Notes under the pieces: generated by a model
The model's database searches: none
The model's input: the letters and a program-made list of their open reading frames with translations, nothing else
What the model was told of the DNA's origin: nothing
Position numbers and translations under genes: made by a program
Origin: JADJPO01 sp963828555
Lineage (GTDB): Bacteria > Actinomycetota > Actinomycetes > Actinomycetales > Kineosporiaceae
Length of the DNA: 64,000 nt
Assembly: GCA_963828555.1 (NCBI GenBank)
Contig: CAWHEL010000004.1
Location: 1,426,001-1,490,000, forward strand
Direction of reading: 5' to 3'
Shown here: positions 55,870-64,000 of the stretch, in pieces
Numbering within the stretch: position 1 is the stretch's first letter
Layout of the letters: each line of letters opens with the position of its first letter

Positions 55870-58800
55870 ATGAGCCCCAGTACCCCCTCCCTGCGCCAGG
55901 CGCTGACCGAACGCGTCGTGGTCGCCGACGGCGCCATGGGCACCATGCTGCAGGCGGCCGATCCGTCCCTGGACGACTTCCAGGGGTACGAAGGCTGCAA
56001 CGAGATCCTCAATGTGACCCGGCCGGACGTCGTCCGGGAAGTGCACGAGGCCTACTTCGAGGTCGGTGTCGACTGTGTCGAGACCAACACGTTCGGGGCG
56101 AACCTCGGCAATCTCGGCGAGTACGACATCGCCGACCGGATCGGGGAGCTGGCCCTGGCAGGGGCGCGGGTGGCCCGCGAGGCCGCCGACGCCTACTCCA
56201 CCCCCGAGCGGCCCCGATGGGTGCTCGGCTCGATCGGGCCCGGCACCAAGCTGCCTTCCCTCGGCCACGCTCCGTTCGCGGTCCTGCGCGATGCGTACCA
56301 GACCTCCTGCGTCGGGCTGATCGACGGCGGCGTGGACGCCCTGCTGGTGGAGACCTCACAGGACCTGCTGCAGGCCAAGTCGGCCGTGATCGGCGCCCAG
56401 CGGGCTCTGGCCGCGACCGGCGCCGACCTGCCGATCCTGGTTCAGGTCACGGTGGAGACCACAGGCACGATGCTGGTCGGCAGCGAGATCGGGGCGGCGC
56501 TGACCGCTCTGGAGGCCCTGGGGATCGACGCGATCGGCCTGAACTGCGCCACCGGGCCGACCGAGATGAGCGAGCACCTGCGCCATCTGGCCCGGCACTC
56601 CCGGGTGGCGGTGACCTGCATGCCGAACGCGGGGCTGCCCCAGTTGACCCGTGACGGCGCCTACTACCCGCTGACCCCCGCGCAGCTGGCCGACGCGCAC
56701 GACGCGTTCACCCGCGACTTCGGGCTCTGTCTGGTCGGCGGGTGCTGCGGCACCACCCCCGAGCACCTGCGCCAGGTGGTGGAGCGGGTGGGTGGCCGCC
56801 CGGTGGCGCCGCGCCGTCCCCACCCCGAACCCGGGGTGGCGAGCATCTACCAGCACGTGCCGTTCCGCCAGGACACCGCCTACCTGTCGATCGGCGAACG
56901 CACGAATGCCAATGGTTCCAAGGCGTTCCGCGAGGCGATGCTGGCCGAACGGTGGGACGAGTGCGTGGCAATCGCGCGCAACCAGACCCGGGACGGCGCG
57001 CACCTGCTCGACGTCTGCATCGACTACGTCGGCCGTGACGGCGTCGCCGACGTGAAGGCCGTGGTGAGCCGGCTGGCCACCGCATCGACGCTGCCGCTGG
57101 TGCTGGACTCGACCGAACCAGCCGTGCTGGAGGCCGGGCTGGAACTGGTCGGCGGGCGTTCCGTGATCAACTCGGTGAACTTCGAGGACGGCGACGGTGA
57201 GCACAGTCGGTTCGCCCGGATCATGCCGCTGGTGCGCGAGCACGGCGCCGCCGTCGTCGCGCTGACCATCGACGAGACCGGCCAGGCGCGCACCGTGGAG
57301 CACAAGGTGGCCGTGGCGAGCCGCCTGATCGACACCCTGACCCGGAACTGGGGGATGCGGGTAGAGGACATCCTGATGGACTGCCTCACCTTCCCGATCG
57401 CCACCGGTCAGGAGGAGACTCGCGGCGACGGTGCCGCCACGATCGAGGCGATCCGGCAGATCAAGGCCGCCTACCCTGGGGTGCAGACCACGCTGGGTGT
57501 GTCGAACATCTCTTTCGGGCTCAACCCGGCGGCGCGGGTGGTGCTCAACTCGGTCTTCCTGCACGAGGCGGTCAAAGCCGGGCTCGACTCGGCGATCGTG
57601 CACGCCGCGCGGATCCTGCCCATGTCGCGCATCCCCGAGGAGCAACGCCAGGTCGCCCTCGACCTGGTCTACGACCGCCGCAGCTACGACGATTCCGGGG
57701 CGCTGACCTACGACCCGCTGGCCCGCTTCCTCGACCTGTTCGAAGGCGTGGACGCCGCGGCGATCCGCGCCGACCGGGCCGCCGAGCTGATGGCGCTGCC
57801 CCTGGGGGAGCGGCTGGCCCGGCGGATCATCGACGGTGAGGCAAAGGGTCTGCCCGCCGACCTGGACCAGGCGCTCGGTGAGGGCCGGGCGGCGCTGGAC
57901 ATCATCAACGACCACCTGCTGGACGGCATGCGCACCGTCGGCGAGCTGTTCGGCCGCGGTGAGATGCAGCTGCCGTTCGTGCTGGGCTCGGCCGAGGTGA
58001 TGAAGACCGCAGTGGCCCACCTGGAGCCGCACATCCCGGCGGACGACGCCGGCGAGGGCAAGGGCACGATCGTGCTGGCCACGGTCAAGGGCGATGTGCA
58101 CGACATCGGCAAGAACCTGGTGGACATCATCCTGTCCAACAACGGCTACACCGTGGTCAACATCGGGATCAAGCAGCCGATCTCGGAGATCCTGCGCGCG
58201 GCTGACGAGAACGACGCCGACGTGATCGGGATGTCGGGGCTGCTGGTGAAGTCGACCGTGGTGATGAAGGAGAACCTCGAGGAGATCAACAGCCGCGGCA
58301 ACGCCGCCCGCTGGCCGATCATCCTCGGGGGTGCTGCGCTCACCCGCGCCTACGTGGAGAACGACCTGGCCGAGCTGTACGCCGGTGAGGTCCGCTACGC
58401 GCGCGACGCGTTCGAGGGCCTGCGGCTGATGGACGCGCTGGTCGCGGTCAAGCGAGGGGTACCTGGAGCGGCCCTGCCCGAACTGCGACCGCGGCGGGTG
58501 CGGGCGGCGGCTGGGATGCGCGGCGAGGACGCGCCGTCCGCCGGAAACGACGACACCACCCGCTCGGACGTCGCGCGGGGGCTGGCCGTGCCGACCCCGC
58601 CGTACTGGGGCGAGCGGATCGTCAAGGGGATCGCACTGGCCGAGTACGCGGCCTATCTGGACGAGCGGGCCACCTTCGTCGGCCAGTGGGGCCTGAAGGG
58701 CTCCCGCGGGGGCCAGGGGCCCAGCTACGAGGAATTGGTGGAGACCGAGGGGCGGCCCAGGCTGCGGATGTGGCTGGACCGGGTGGCAACCGACGGACTG

Positions 58801-59424
58801 CTCGAGGCGGCCGTGGTCTCCGGGTACTATCCGTGCGTCTCCGAGGGCAACGATCTGGTGGTGCTGCACCACGATGCCTCCGCCGCGGAGGCCGGGGTGG
58901 AGGTGGGCAGCGAGAGGGCCCGGTTCAGCTTCCCGAGGCAGCGCCGCGACCGACGGCTGTGTCTGGCCGACTTCTTCCGGTCCCGGGAGGAGGCCGTGGA
59001 ACTCGGCGGTCCCGACGTGGTCGCCTTCCACCTGGTGACGATGGGCTCACGGGTGGCCGAAGCAACGGCAGAGCTGTTCGCCGCCAACGCTTATCGCGAC
59101 TATCTGGAGCTGCACGGGCTCTCGGTGCAACTGACCGAGGCACTCGCCGAGTACTGGCACGCGCGGGTGCGCGCCGAGCTCGGGTACGCAGGTGAGGACG
59201 ACGCCGAGCTGGGCGGAATCCTGCGCCAGGGATACCGCGGGTCGCGCTACTCCTTCGGCTACCCGGCCTGCCCCGACCTCGAGGACAGGGCGACCCTGGT
59301 CGCCCTGCTCCGCCCGGAACGGATCGGGGTGAAGCTGTCGGAGGAGTTGCAGCTGCATCCGGAGCAGTCCACCGACGCGATGGTCGTGCACCATCCCGAG
59401 GCCAAGTACTTCAACGCGACATGA
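55870..59424 (+). CDS. metH: Cobalamin-dependent methionine synthase
   Basis: 1184 residues, complete. It transfers a methyl group from 5-methyltetrahydrofolate to homocysteine via cobalamin. Domains in order: homocysteine-binding barrel (about 1-310) with zinc ligands in GLNCATGP and LVGGCCGTTPEHL; folate barrel (about 340-610; YLSIGERTNANGSKAFREAM, LDSTEPAVLEAGLELV); cap helices (650-745); cobalamin domain with DVHDIGKNLVDIILSNNGY (His ligand); and a C-terminal reactivation domain (YRGSRYSFGYPACPDLEDRA). No cobalamin riboswitch fits the 50-bp upstream gap. The HAD gene overlaps its stop by 4 bases. Confidence 0.97.
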   Translation: MSPSTPSLRQALTERVVVADGAMGTMLQAADPSLDDFQGYEGCNEILNVTRPDVVREVHEAYFEVGVDCVETNTFGANLGNLGEYDIADRIGELALAGARVAREAADAYSTPERPRWVLGSIGPGTKLPSLGHAPFAVLRDAYQTSCVGLIDGGVDALLVETSQDLLQAKSAVIGAQRALAATGADLPILVQVTVETTGTMLVGSEIGAALTALEALGIDAIGLNCATGPTEMSEHLRHLARHSRVAVTCMPNAGLPQLTRDGAYYPLTPAQLADAHDAFTRDFGLCLVGGCCGTTPEHLRQVVERVGGRPVAPRRPHPEPGVASIYQHVPFRQDTAYLSIGERTNANGSKAFREAMLAERWDECVAIARNQTRDGAHLLDVCIDYVGRDGVADVKAVVSRLATASTLPLVLDSTEPAVLEAGLELVGGRSVINSVNFEDGDGEHSRFARIMPLVREHGAAVVALTIDETGQARTVEHKVAVASRLIDTLTRNWGMRVEDILMDCLTFPIATGQEETRGDGAATIEAIRQIKAAYPGVQTTLGVSNISFGLNPAARVVLNSVFLHEAVKAGLDSAIVHAARILPMSRIPEEQRQVALDLVYDRRSYDDSGALTYDPLARFLDLFEGVDAAAIRADRAAELMALPLGERLARRIIDGEAKGLPADLDQALGEGRAALDIINDHLLDGMRTVGELFGRGEMQLPFVLGSAEVMKTAVAHLEPHIPADDAGEGKGTIVLATVKGDVHDIGKNLVDIILSNNGYTVVNIGIKQPISEILRAADENDADVIGMSGLLVKSTVVMKENLEEINSRGNAARWPIILGGAALTRAYVENDLAELYAGEVRYARDAFEGLRLMDALVAVKRGVPGAALPELRPRRVRAAAGMRGEDAPSAGNDDTTRSDVARGLAVPTPPYWGERIVKGIALAEYAAYLDERATFVGQWGLKGSRGGQGPSYEELVETEGRPRLRMWLDRVATDGLLEAAVVSGYYPCVSEGNDLVVLHHDASAAEAGVEVGSERARFSFPRQRRDRRLCLADFFRSREEAVELGGPDVVAFHLVTMGSRVAEATAELFAANAYRDYLELHGLSVQLTEALAEYWHARVRAELGYAGEDDAELGGILRQGYRGSRYSFGYPACPDLEDRATLVALLRPERIGVKLSEELQLHPEQSTDAMVVHHPEAKYFNAT

Positions 59425-60089
59425 GCGATCGCCTCCCCGCAGCTGTGCTGTGGGACATGGACGGCACGCTCGTCGACACCGAGCCGTACTGGATCGCCTG
59501 CGAAACGGCGCTGGTCACCGGCTACGGCGGCATCTGGACCACCGCGGACGCCCATGCCATGGTGGGCAACGCGCTGCACACCTCCGCCGCCTACCTGCAC
59601 GACCACGGCGGGGTGCCGTTGTCGTCCGAGGAGATCATCGAACACCTGCTGGACGGGGTCTCGGTCCAGGTGAAGGCGCACGTGCCGTGGCGACCGGGGG
59701 CGGTGGAGCTGCTGCACGGCCTGGTCGACCTGGATGTGCCCACCGCCCTGGTCACCATGTCGTTCCGCCGGCTCTCCGACATCGTCGTCGAGGCCTTGCC
59801 CCCGGGCAGCTTTCCCGTGCAGGTGACCGGAGACCAGGTGAGCAGAGGCAAGCCGCACCCGGACCCTTACCTGCTCGCTGCCGAGCGACTGGGCGTCGAG
59901 CCGGGGGACTGCGTGGCGATCGAGGACAGCCCCGCGGGGATCGCCTCGGCCCAGGCGGCCGGGGTGCCGGTGATCGGGGTGGAGCACCTGGTGCAGCTGC
60001 GCCCGCACACCTCCGGCCCGGTCCTGCACACCCTCGAGGGTGTCTCGCCCTACGACCTGCTCCCGATCCTGGCCCAGACCCCGGCCTGA
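59421..60089 (+). CDS. HAD-superfamily phosphatase
   Basis: 222 residues. Motif I is VLWDMDGTLVDTEPYW with nucleophile and acid Asp; the cap at about 20-85 is helical; motif II is ALVTMSFRRL; motif III Lys is in RGKPHPDPYLLAA; motif IV is CVAIEDSPAGIASAQAAGV. A subfamily IA phosphatase of beta-phosphoglucomutase type. It is translationally coupled to metH (ATGA), an arrangement conserved in actinobacteria, but no substrate link is established. Confidence 0.92.
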   Translation: MSDRLPAAVLWDMDGTLVDTEPYWIACETALVTGYGGIWTTADAHAMVGNALHTSAAYLHDHGGVPLSSEEIIEHLLDGVSVQVKAHVPWRPGAVELLHGLVDLDVPTALVTMSFRRLSDIVVEALPPGSFPVQVTGDQVSRGKPHPDPYLLAAERLGVEPGDCVAIEDSPAGIASAQAAGVPVIGVEHLVQLRPHTSGPVLHTLEGVSPYDLLPILAQTPA

Positions 60090-60164
60090 CCCTGCCCTGA
60101 CTGCGGCACTTGCGCATCCGCGAGGTTCCACCTCTAGACAACTGGCCAGCCGCCAGTGCACACG

Positions 60165-60179
60165 GTGACCCGAGGTCAC
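60165..60179. terminator. Short hairpin between convergent HAD and ABC permease genes
   Basis: GTGACC-CGA-GGTCAC, a 6-bp stem with a 3-base loop in the 119-bp convergent spacer. Weak on its own. Confidence 0.35.
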
Positions 60180-60208
60180 AACCGGCTCCCCGCCGAGGCC
60201 CAGCGCGG

Positions 60209-62740
60209 CTACTCGGTGGCGATCGCCTGGAGCACATTGAGCCGGACGGCGCGGATCGCCGGGATCACGGCCGCGAGCACCCCGACTGCCGACGCCGCCA
60301 CCAGCATGCCGGCCAGCCCTGCCCACGGGATGGACAGGATGTCCAGGCCCTGGGTGCGCAGCCCGCGCTGCAGAGCAATCCCAAGGCCCAGCCCCAGGGC
60401 CGCCCCGAGCACCGCGCCGAACACCGCGGTAGCCACCGACTCGATGGTGATCATGCCGGCGAGCTGCCGTCGCTGCAGGCCCACCGCCCGTAGAAGGCCG
60501 ATCTCGCGGGTCCGCTCGACGATGGACAGGGCCAGCGTGTTCACAATGCCGAGCACCGCCACCACGACGCTGAACAGCAGCAGCACGTAGAGCAGGTTGA
60601 GCAGGGTGTCGACCTGGCTGGCCGAGGAGTCGACGAACTCCTCGCCGTCCTGCACCGAGACCACCAGATACGGCTTGACCAGGGAGACCAGCGACGTGCG
60701 CAGCGCGGTCAGATCGGCACCGGGCGTGGCCTTGACGTAGACGCCGAAGTCACCACGGGCACTCGCCGGAACCGCCTCCTCGTACAGTGACCGGCTGATC
60801 ATCACGTCGTTGCCGAACGCCTTGAGATCGGTGTGAACGCCGCCGATCGTGTAGGACGCCGGCGGCAGGGTGCCGATGGACAGGGAGACCTTCTGCCCCA
60901 GCGCCCAGGAGTTCTTCTTCGCGCCGGCCTCACTGACCAGGATCTGGCCCCGATCGAGCGCGGTCAGGTCGCCCGAGCGCATGCTCAGCGTGAAGTTGTC
61001 GGCGAAGGGCTGGGCGTCGGCCGCCACGGCGAACAGGTCCTTCTTGCCGGACCGCACCGGGACCGCGCTGGTGGCGGCCACGGACTGCACCTGCGGCAAC
61101 GCCGCCGCCGCGGTGGCCACCGAGGCCGGGACCAGGGTCTGCCCGCCGCCCCCGGTCAGGACATAGGTGGCGGTGAACTCACCCTGCACAATGTCGGCCA
61201 CGCTGGCCTTGACGCTCTGCGCGATCACCGACAATCCGGTGATCAACGCCAACCCGATCATCAGCGCGCTGGCGGTGAGCGCCGTCCGCCGGGGCAGTCG
61301 CAGGGAGTTCTCCCGGGCCAGACGGCCGACGACGCCGCCGAAGGTCGCGAACGGCCAGGCGATCAAGCGCACCACCGGGCGGGTGGACAGCGGGGCCGCC
61401 ACCAGAGCCCCCAGCACGGCCAGGCCTGCACCGACACCGGCCAGGGGCCAGGTCACCTCGGTCCGGGTGACCGCATAGCCGAGACCGGCAACCCCGGCGA
61501 CGAGCATCGATGCGCCGATGGCCCCACGCAGCCGCAGCCCCTTGGGCGCGATCACCATGTCGTCACGCATCGCCGCGACCGGGGCGATCCGCGAGGCCCG
61601 CCGGGCCGGCACGGCCGCTGCGAGCAGGGTGACCACGGTTCCGACCAGCACACTCCACCCGATGGTCGCTGCGCCGACCGGGAGATCGTTGCCGATGTCG
61701 GCACCCACGAAGGAGCGGATCCCGGCTTGAGCGCCGGCCGCGATCAACAGCCCGAGCCCGATGCCCAAACCCGAGCCGAGCACCCCGATCACCGCCGCCT
61801 CGCCGAGCACCATCCACAGCACCTGACCGCGGGAGGCGCCGACGGCCCGGAGCATGGCCAGCTCCCGGGTGCGTTGCCCGAGCAGCATCGAGAAGGTGTT
61901 GAAGATGATGAACGCCCCGACGAACAGGGCCACGCCGGCGAAGACCAGCAGGAACGTGGTGAAGAAGCCCAGCCCGGTCTTCAGGCTCTTCTGAGCCTCA
62001 GCGTCCAGGGTGGTCGCCGTGACCGCCTCAGCCGTCGTCGGGAGCACCGGGGCCACCTTGGACCTCAATTGCTCCTCGCTGACCCCGTCGGCGGTGAGCG
62101 AGAACCCGTTCACCTTGCCGTCGGGCGCGAAGGCCGAGCGGGCGCTCACCTCGTCGAGCAGGACTGCGGTGGCACCGAAGAGCGTGCCGAACACGACCTC
62201 CCCGGTGATCGTGACCGGGCGCACCTGGTCGCCGATCATCGCCTGGGTGCGGTCACCGATCTTCAGCCCCGACTTCTTCAGGGTGGACTGCTCGACCGCG
62301 ATCTCACCCGGCCCAGTCGGGCCGCGACCGGCGCTGAGGGTGAACGCCGGGTCGTCGGCGCGGAAGGCGAAGCCGAAACCGGGCGCCCCACCGTTGCGCA
62401 CCGGGGTGCCGTCCTTGCCGGCGATCACTGCCGTGCCCTGGATGTCGGCGGACACCCGGGCGACGCCGTCAACCCCGGAGAGGGTCTTCTCCAGCGTCAG
62501 CGGCAGCGCCGCGCGACCGGTTCCGCCCTGCCCGTCACCACCGCTGGCCGACTCGACCCCCCGGACCTGGACGTCGACACCCTTGAGCGCCTGGCTGAAC
62601 AACGAGTTCAAGGCGTTGTCGATGCTGTCGCGCAACACGAAGGTGCCGGCGACGAAGGAGACTCCGAGCATCACCGCGAACGCGGTGAGCAGGAAGCGGA
62701 GGAAGTGGCCGCGCACACCGGCCAGCGTCAGTCGCAGCAT
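60209..62740 (-). CDS. ABC transporter permease, FtsX/MacB type
   Basis: 843 residues. Ten-helix FtsX layout: one N-terminal helix (VRGHFLRFLLTAFAVMLGVS), a large extracytoplasmic domain, three helices (FIIFNTFSMLLGQRTRELAM carries the FtsX motif), a second half with a further extracytoplasmic domain (about 500-680), and three C-terminal helices with ALSIVERTREIGLLRAVGLQ. It is a duplicated FtsX permease, typical of actinobacterial lipoprotein or peptide export systems. The ATPase gene is immediately upstream (2-bp gap), so they form one transporter. Cargo unknown. Confidence 0.93.
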   Translation of the reverse strand: MLRLTLAGVRGHFLRFLLTAFAVMLGVSFVAGTFVLRDSIDNALNSLFSQALKGVDVQVRGVESASGGDGQGGTGRAALPLTLEKTLSGVDGVARVSADIQGTAVIAGKDGTPVRNGGAPGFGFAFRADDPAFTLSAGRGPTGPGEIAVEQSTLKKSGLKIGDRTQAMIGDQVRPVTITGEVVFGTLFGATAVLLDEVSARSAFAPDGKVNGFSLTADGVSEEQLRSKVAPVLPTTAEAVTATTLDAEAQKSLKTGLGFFTTFLLVFAGVALFVGAFIIFNTFSMLLGQRTRELAMLRAVGASRGQVLWMVLGEAAVIGVLGSGLGIGLGLLIAAGAQAGIRSFVGADIGNDLPVGAATIGWSVLVGTVVTLLAAAVPARRASRIAPVAAMRDDMVIAPKGLRLRGAIGASMLVAGVAGLGYAVTRTEVTWPLAGVGAGLAVLGALVAAPLSTRPVVRLIAWPFATFGGVVGRLARENSLRLPRRTALTASALMIGLALITGLSVIAQSVKASVADIVQGEFTATYVLTGGGGQTLVPASVATAAAALPQVQSVAATSAVPVRSGKKDLFAVAADAQPFADNFTLSMRSGDLTALDRGQILVSEAGAKKNSWALGQKVSLSIGTLPPASYTIGGVHTDLKAFGNDVMISRSLYEEAVPASARGDFGVYVKATPGADLTALRTSLVSLVKPYLVVSVQDGEEFVDSSASQVDTLLNLLYVLLLFSVVVAVLGIVNTLALSIVERTREIGLLRAVGLQRRQLAGMITIESVATAVFGAVLGAALGLGLGIALQRGLRTQGLDILSIPWAGLAGMLVAASAVGVLAAVIPAIRAVRLNVLQAIATE

Positions 62741-62742
62741 GG

Positions 62743-63534
62743 TCAGCTCCGCCGCACGGTCGCGTCGAGGCCGCGCATACGGGCCAGCACGCTGTCGGCG
62801 GTCGGCTCACGCAACTCGTCCACGATCCGGCCGTCGTCCAGGAACAGGACCCGGTCGGCGTAGGCCGCCGCGGACGGCTCGTGGGTGACCATCACCACGC
62901 TCTGACCGAACTCGTCCACCGAGCGCCGCAGGAAGCCGAGGATCTCGGCGCTGGCGCGGGAGTCCAGGTTGCCGGTGGGCTCGTCGGCGAACACGATCGC
63001 CGGCCGGCTGACCAGGGCGCGGGCACAGGCCACCCGCTGCTGCTGCCCGCCGGAGAGCTGACTGGGCCGGTGGGTCAACCGGTCACGCAGCCCCACGGTG
63101 TCGATCACGGTGTCGAACCACACCTGGTCGACCGGGGTGCCGGCGATGTCCAGCGGAAGGGTGATGTTCTCCTTCGCCGACAGCGTGGGCACCAGGTTGA
63201 ACGACTGGAAGACGAAGCCGAGCCGGTCCCGGCGCAGCCGGGTCAGGTCCTTGTCCTTGAGCCCGAGCAGCTCGACGCCGTCGACCACGATCCGCCCCGC
63301 GGTGGGGGAGTCCAGCGCCGCCATGCAGTGCATCAGGGTCGACTTGCCCGACCCCGACGGCCCCATGATCGCGGTCAGCCGGCCTCGCTCGAAGCTGACC
63401 GACACGTCGTCCAACGCCGTGACCTGAGCCTCGCCCGAGCCGTAGACCTTGCTCAGCCCCTCGGCGAAGGCGATCGCTCCGGCCAGCTCCTGCTGGTCGG
63501 CGACCGGCGCGCCCATTGCGGCGTGACTGCCCAC
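62743..63534 (-). CDS. ABC transporter ATP-binding protein, MacB/LolD type
   Basis: 263 residues from ATG 63534 (63516 also possible). Walker A is GPSGSGKST, Q-loop FVFQSFNLVP, signature LSGGQQQRVACARAL, Walker B AIVFADEPTGNLDS, and the switch His is in VMVTHEPSAA. The leading region TALDDVSVSFERGRLTAIMG is standard. It energises the adjacent FtsX-type permease (transcribed after it). Complete, with no unusual features. Confidence 0.95.
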   Translation of the reverse strand: MGSHAAMGAPVADQQELAGAIAFAEGLSKVYGSGEAQVTALDDVSVSFERGRLTAIMGPSGSGKSTLMHCMAALDSPTAGRIVVDGVELLGLKDKDLTRLRRDRLGFVFQSFNLVPTLSAKENITLPLDIAGTPVDQVWFDTVIDTVGLRDRLTHRPSQLSGGQQQRVACARALVSRPAIVFADEPTGNLDSRASAEILGFLRRSVDEFGQSVVMVTHEPSAAAYADRVLFLDDGRIVDELREPTADSVLARMRGLDATVRRS

Positions 63535-63663
63535 GTGAACCCTCCCTCGTCTCCGCGCGGCGCTGTGCCACCCGGACGGGCCGAGTTTGGCAGCCCGGCA
63601 CTTGCCCCAGCATCAGGGCTCAACCCTGACTGCCCCGATCAGGGTTCCCCTAGGCCGAGGCTG

Positions 63664-64000
63664 TCACTCCTCGTCCAGCCCTGGCGCGCGCAACGCCGAC
63701 GCCGCTGCGCCGGTGACCAGAACCGCCGCGTCGGCCGGCAGGGGCGGTGGCGTGCCGCCCCACGCCGGACACAGCGCGCGGTGGTCGCACCAGTCGCAGA
63801 GCCGCCCGGGTGAGGCCCGCCAGTCGCCGCTGGTCGCGGCGCGCTCGATCGCCGCCCACAGCGCCCGCACCTTGCGCTCTGTGGCCAGCAGATCGGCCTC
63901 GTCGGGCGCGTAGCGCAGTATCTCGCCGCTGCCCAGATAGACCAGCTGCAGCAGCGCGGGCACCGAACCCCGCAACCGCCACAGCACCAGCGCGTAGAAC
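63664..64000 (-). CDS. RecB-family (PD-(D/E)XK) nuclease, C-terminal part
   Basis: Only the last about 112 codons are in the window; the gene continues past 64000. LQLVYLGSGEILRYAPDEAD and LLATERKVRALWAAIERAAT precede the closing RLCDWCDHRALCPAW, a Cys-x2-Cys-x5-Cys group that ligates the iron-sulfur cluster of Cas4/AddB-like RecB nucleases. The fourth Cys and catalytic residues would be upstream. This RecB-like gene is common next to metH in actinobacteria. Confidence 0.85.
   Translation of the reverse strand, partial: FYALVLWRLRGSVPALLQLVYLGSGEILRYAPDEADLLATERKVRALWAAIERAATSGDWRASPGRLCDWCDHRALCPAWGGTPPPLPADAAVLVTGAAASALRAPGLDEE

Noticed and set aside
56356..59031. Open frame of 891 codons opposite metH, and similar long antisense frames opposite nifJ (43742-46144) and the ABC permease (60833-62863)
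   Set aside because: They lie entirely over well-recognised genes, have shadow composition (Gly/Arg/His-rich, no domain), and such antisense frames are expected in high-GC DNA.

Overview
The window comes from a high-GC Actinomycetota chromosome. The evidence is a mycothiol ligase gene (mshC) in its usual neighbourhood of DUF3090, SCO1664-like and MSMEG_4193-like genes, an F420-type luciferase-like oxidoreductase, PAC2, DUF1876 and DUF5703 proteins, and heavy use of GTG starts. I cannot place it below the phylum. It has two very different halves that meet at a tRNA-Leu(GAG) gene at about 41.1 kb.

Left half (1 to about 41 kb): an accessory region full of mobile elements. At 1-5.45 kb there is a nest of three. 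An IS1380-family transposase gene is interrupted by a group II intron, whose reverse transcriptase gene is in turn interrupted by a trio of tyrosine recombinases (a RIT, recombinase-in-trio, element). From 5.6 to 38 kb single accessory genes of mixed orientation are separated by short repeats with GCGGC/GCCGC arms. Two IS110-family elements (10.8-12.6 kb and 34.4-35.8 kb) sit at the same point inside copies of that repeat. The cargo includes a CPBP protease, an M50-like peptidase, a pentapeptide-repeat membrane protein, two phosphotransferases, a TetR/MFS/aldo-keto reductase/FMN-reductase group, a three-gene branched-chain keto acid dehydrogenase operon (bkd E1 alpha, E1 beta, E2), several small membrane proteins, a DUF429 protein, and a heliorhodopsin downstream of a fasciclin lipoprotein. 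Beside the tRNA lie an excisionase-like protein and a decayed tyrosine integrase whose gene starts 219 bp from the tRNA 3' end. At least twelve left-half genes are broken, mostly by single-base indels.

Right half (41 to 64 kb): orderly chromosome with intact long genes. In order: an M20 peptidase; a long palindromic terminator; a pyruvate:ferredoxin oxidoreductase (nifJ) co-transcribed with a dihydroorotate-dehydrogenase-like protein; DUF5703 and an acidic protein in divergent orientation; an aldo-keto reductase; then the run LLM oxidoreductase, uppP, histidine phosphatase, DUF3090, SCO1664-like, mshC, DUF1876; then PAC2, metH and a HAD phosphatase; an ABC exporter pair; and the end of a RecB-like nuclease cut by the window edge.

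The points most worth a second look are: the three-deep nesting of mobile elements; the two IS110 elements with conserved non-coding leaders (candidate bridge RNAs) inserted in one island-specific repeat; the repeat family itself; and the heliorhodopsin-fasciclin pair. All homology calls are from reading the sequence; no database search was run.
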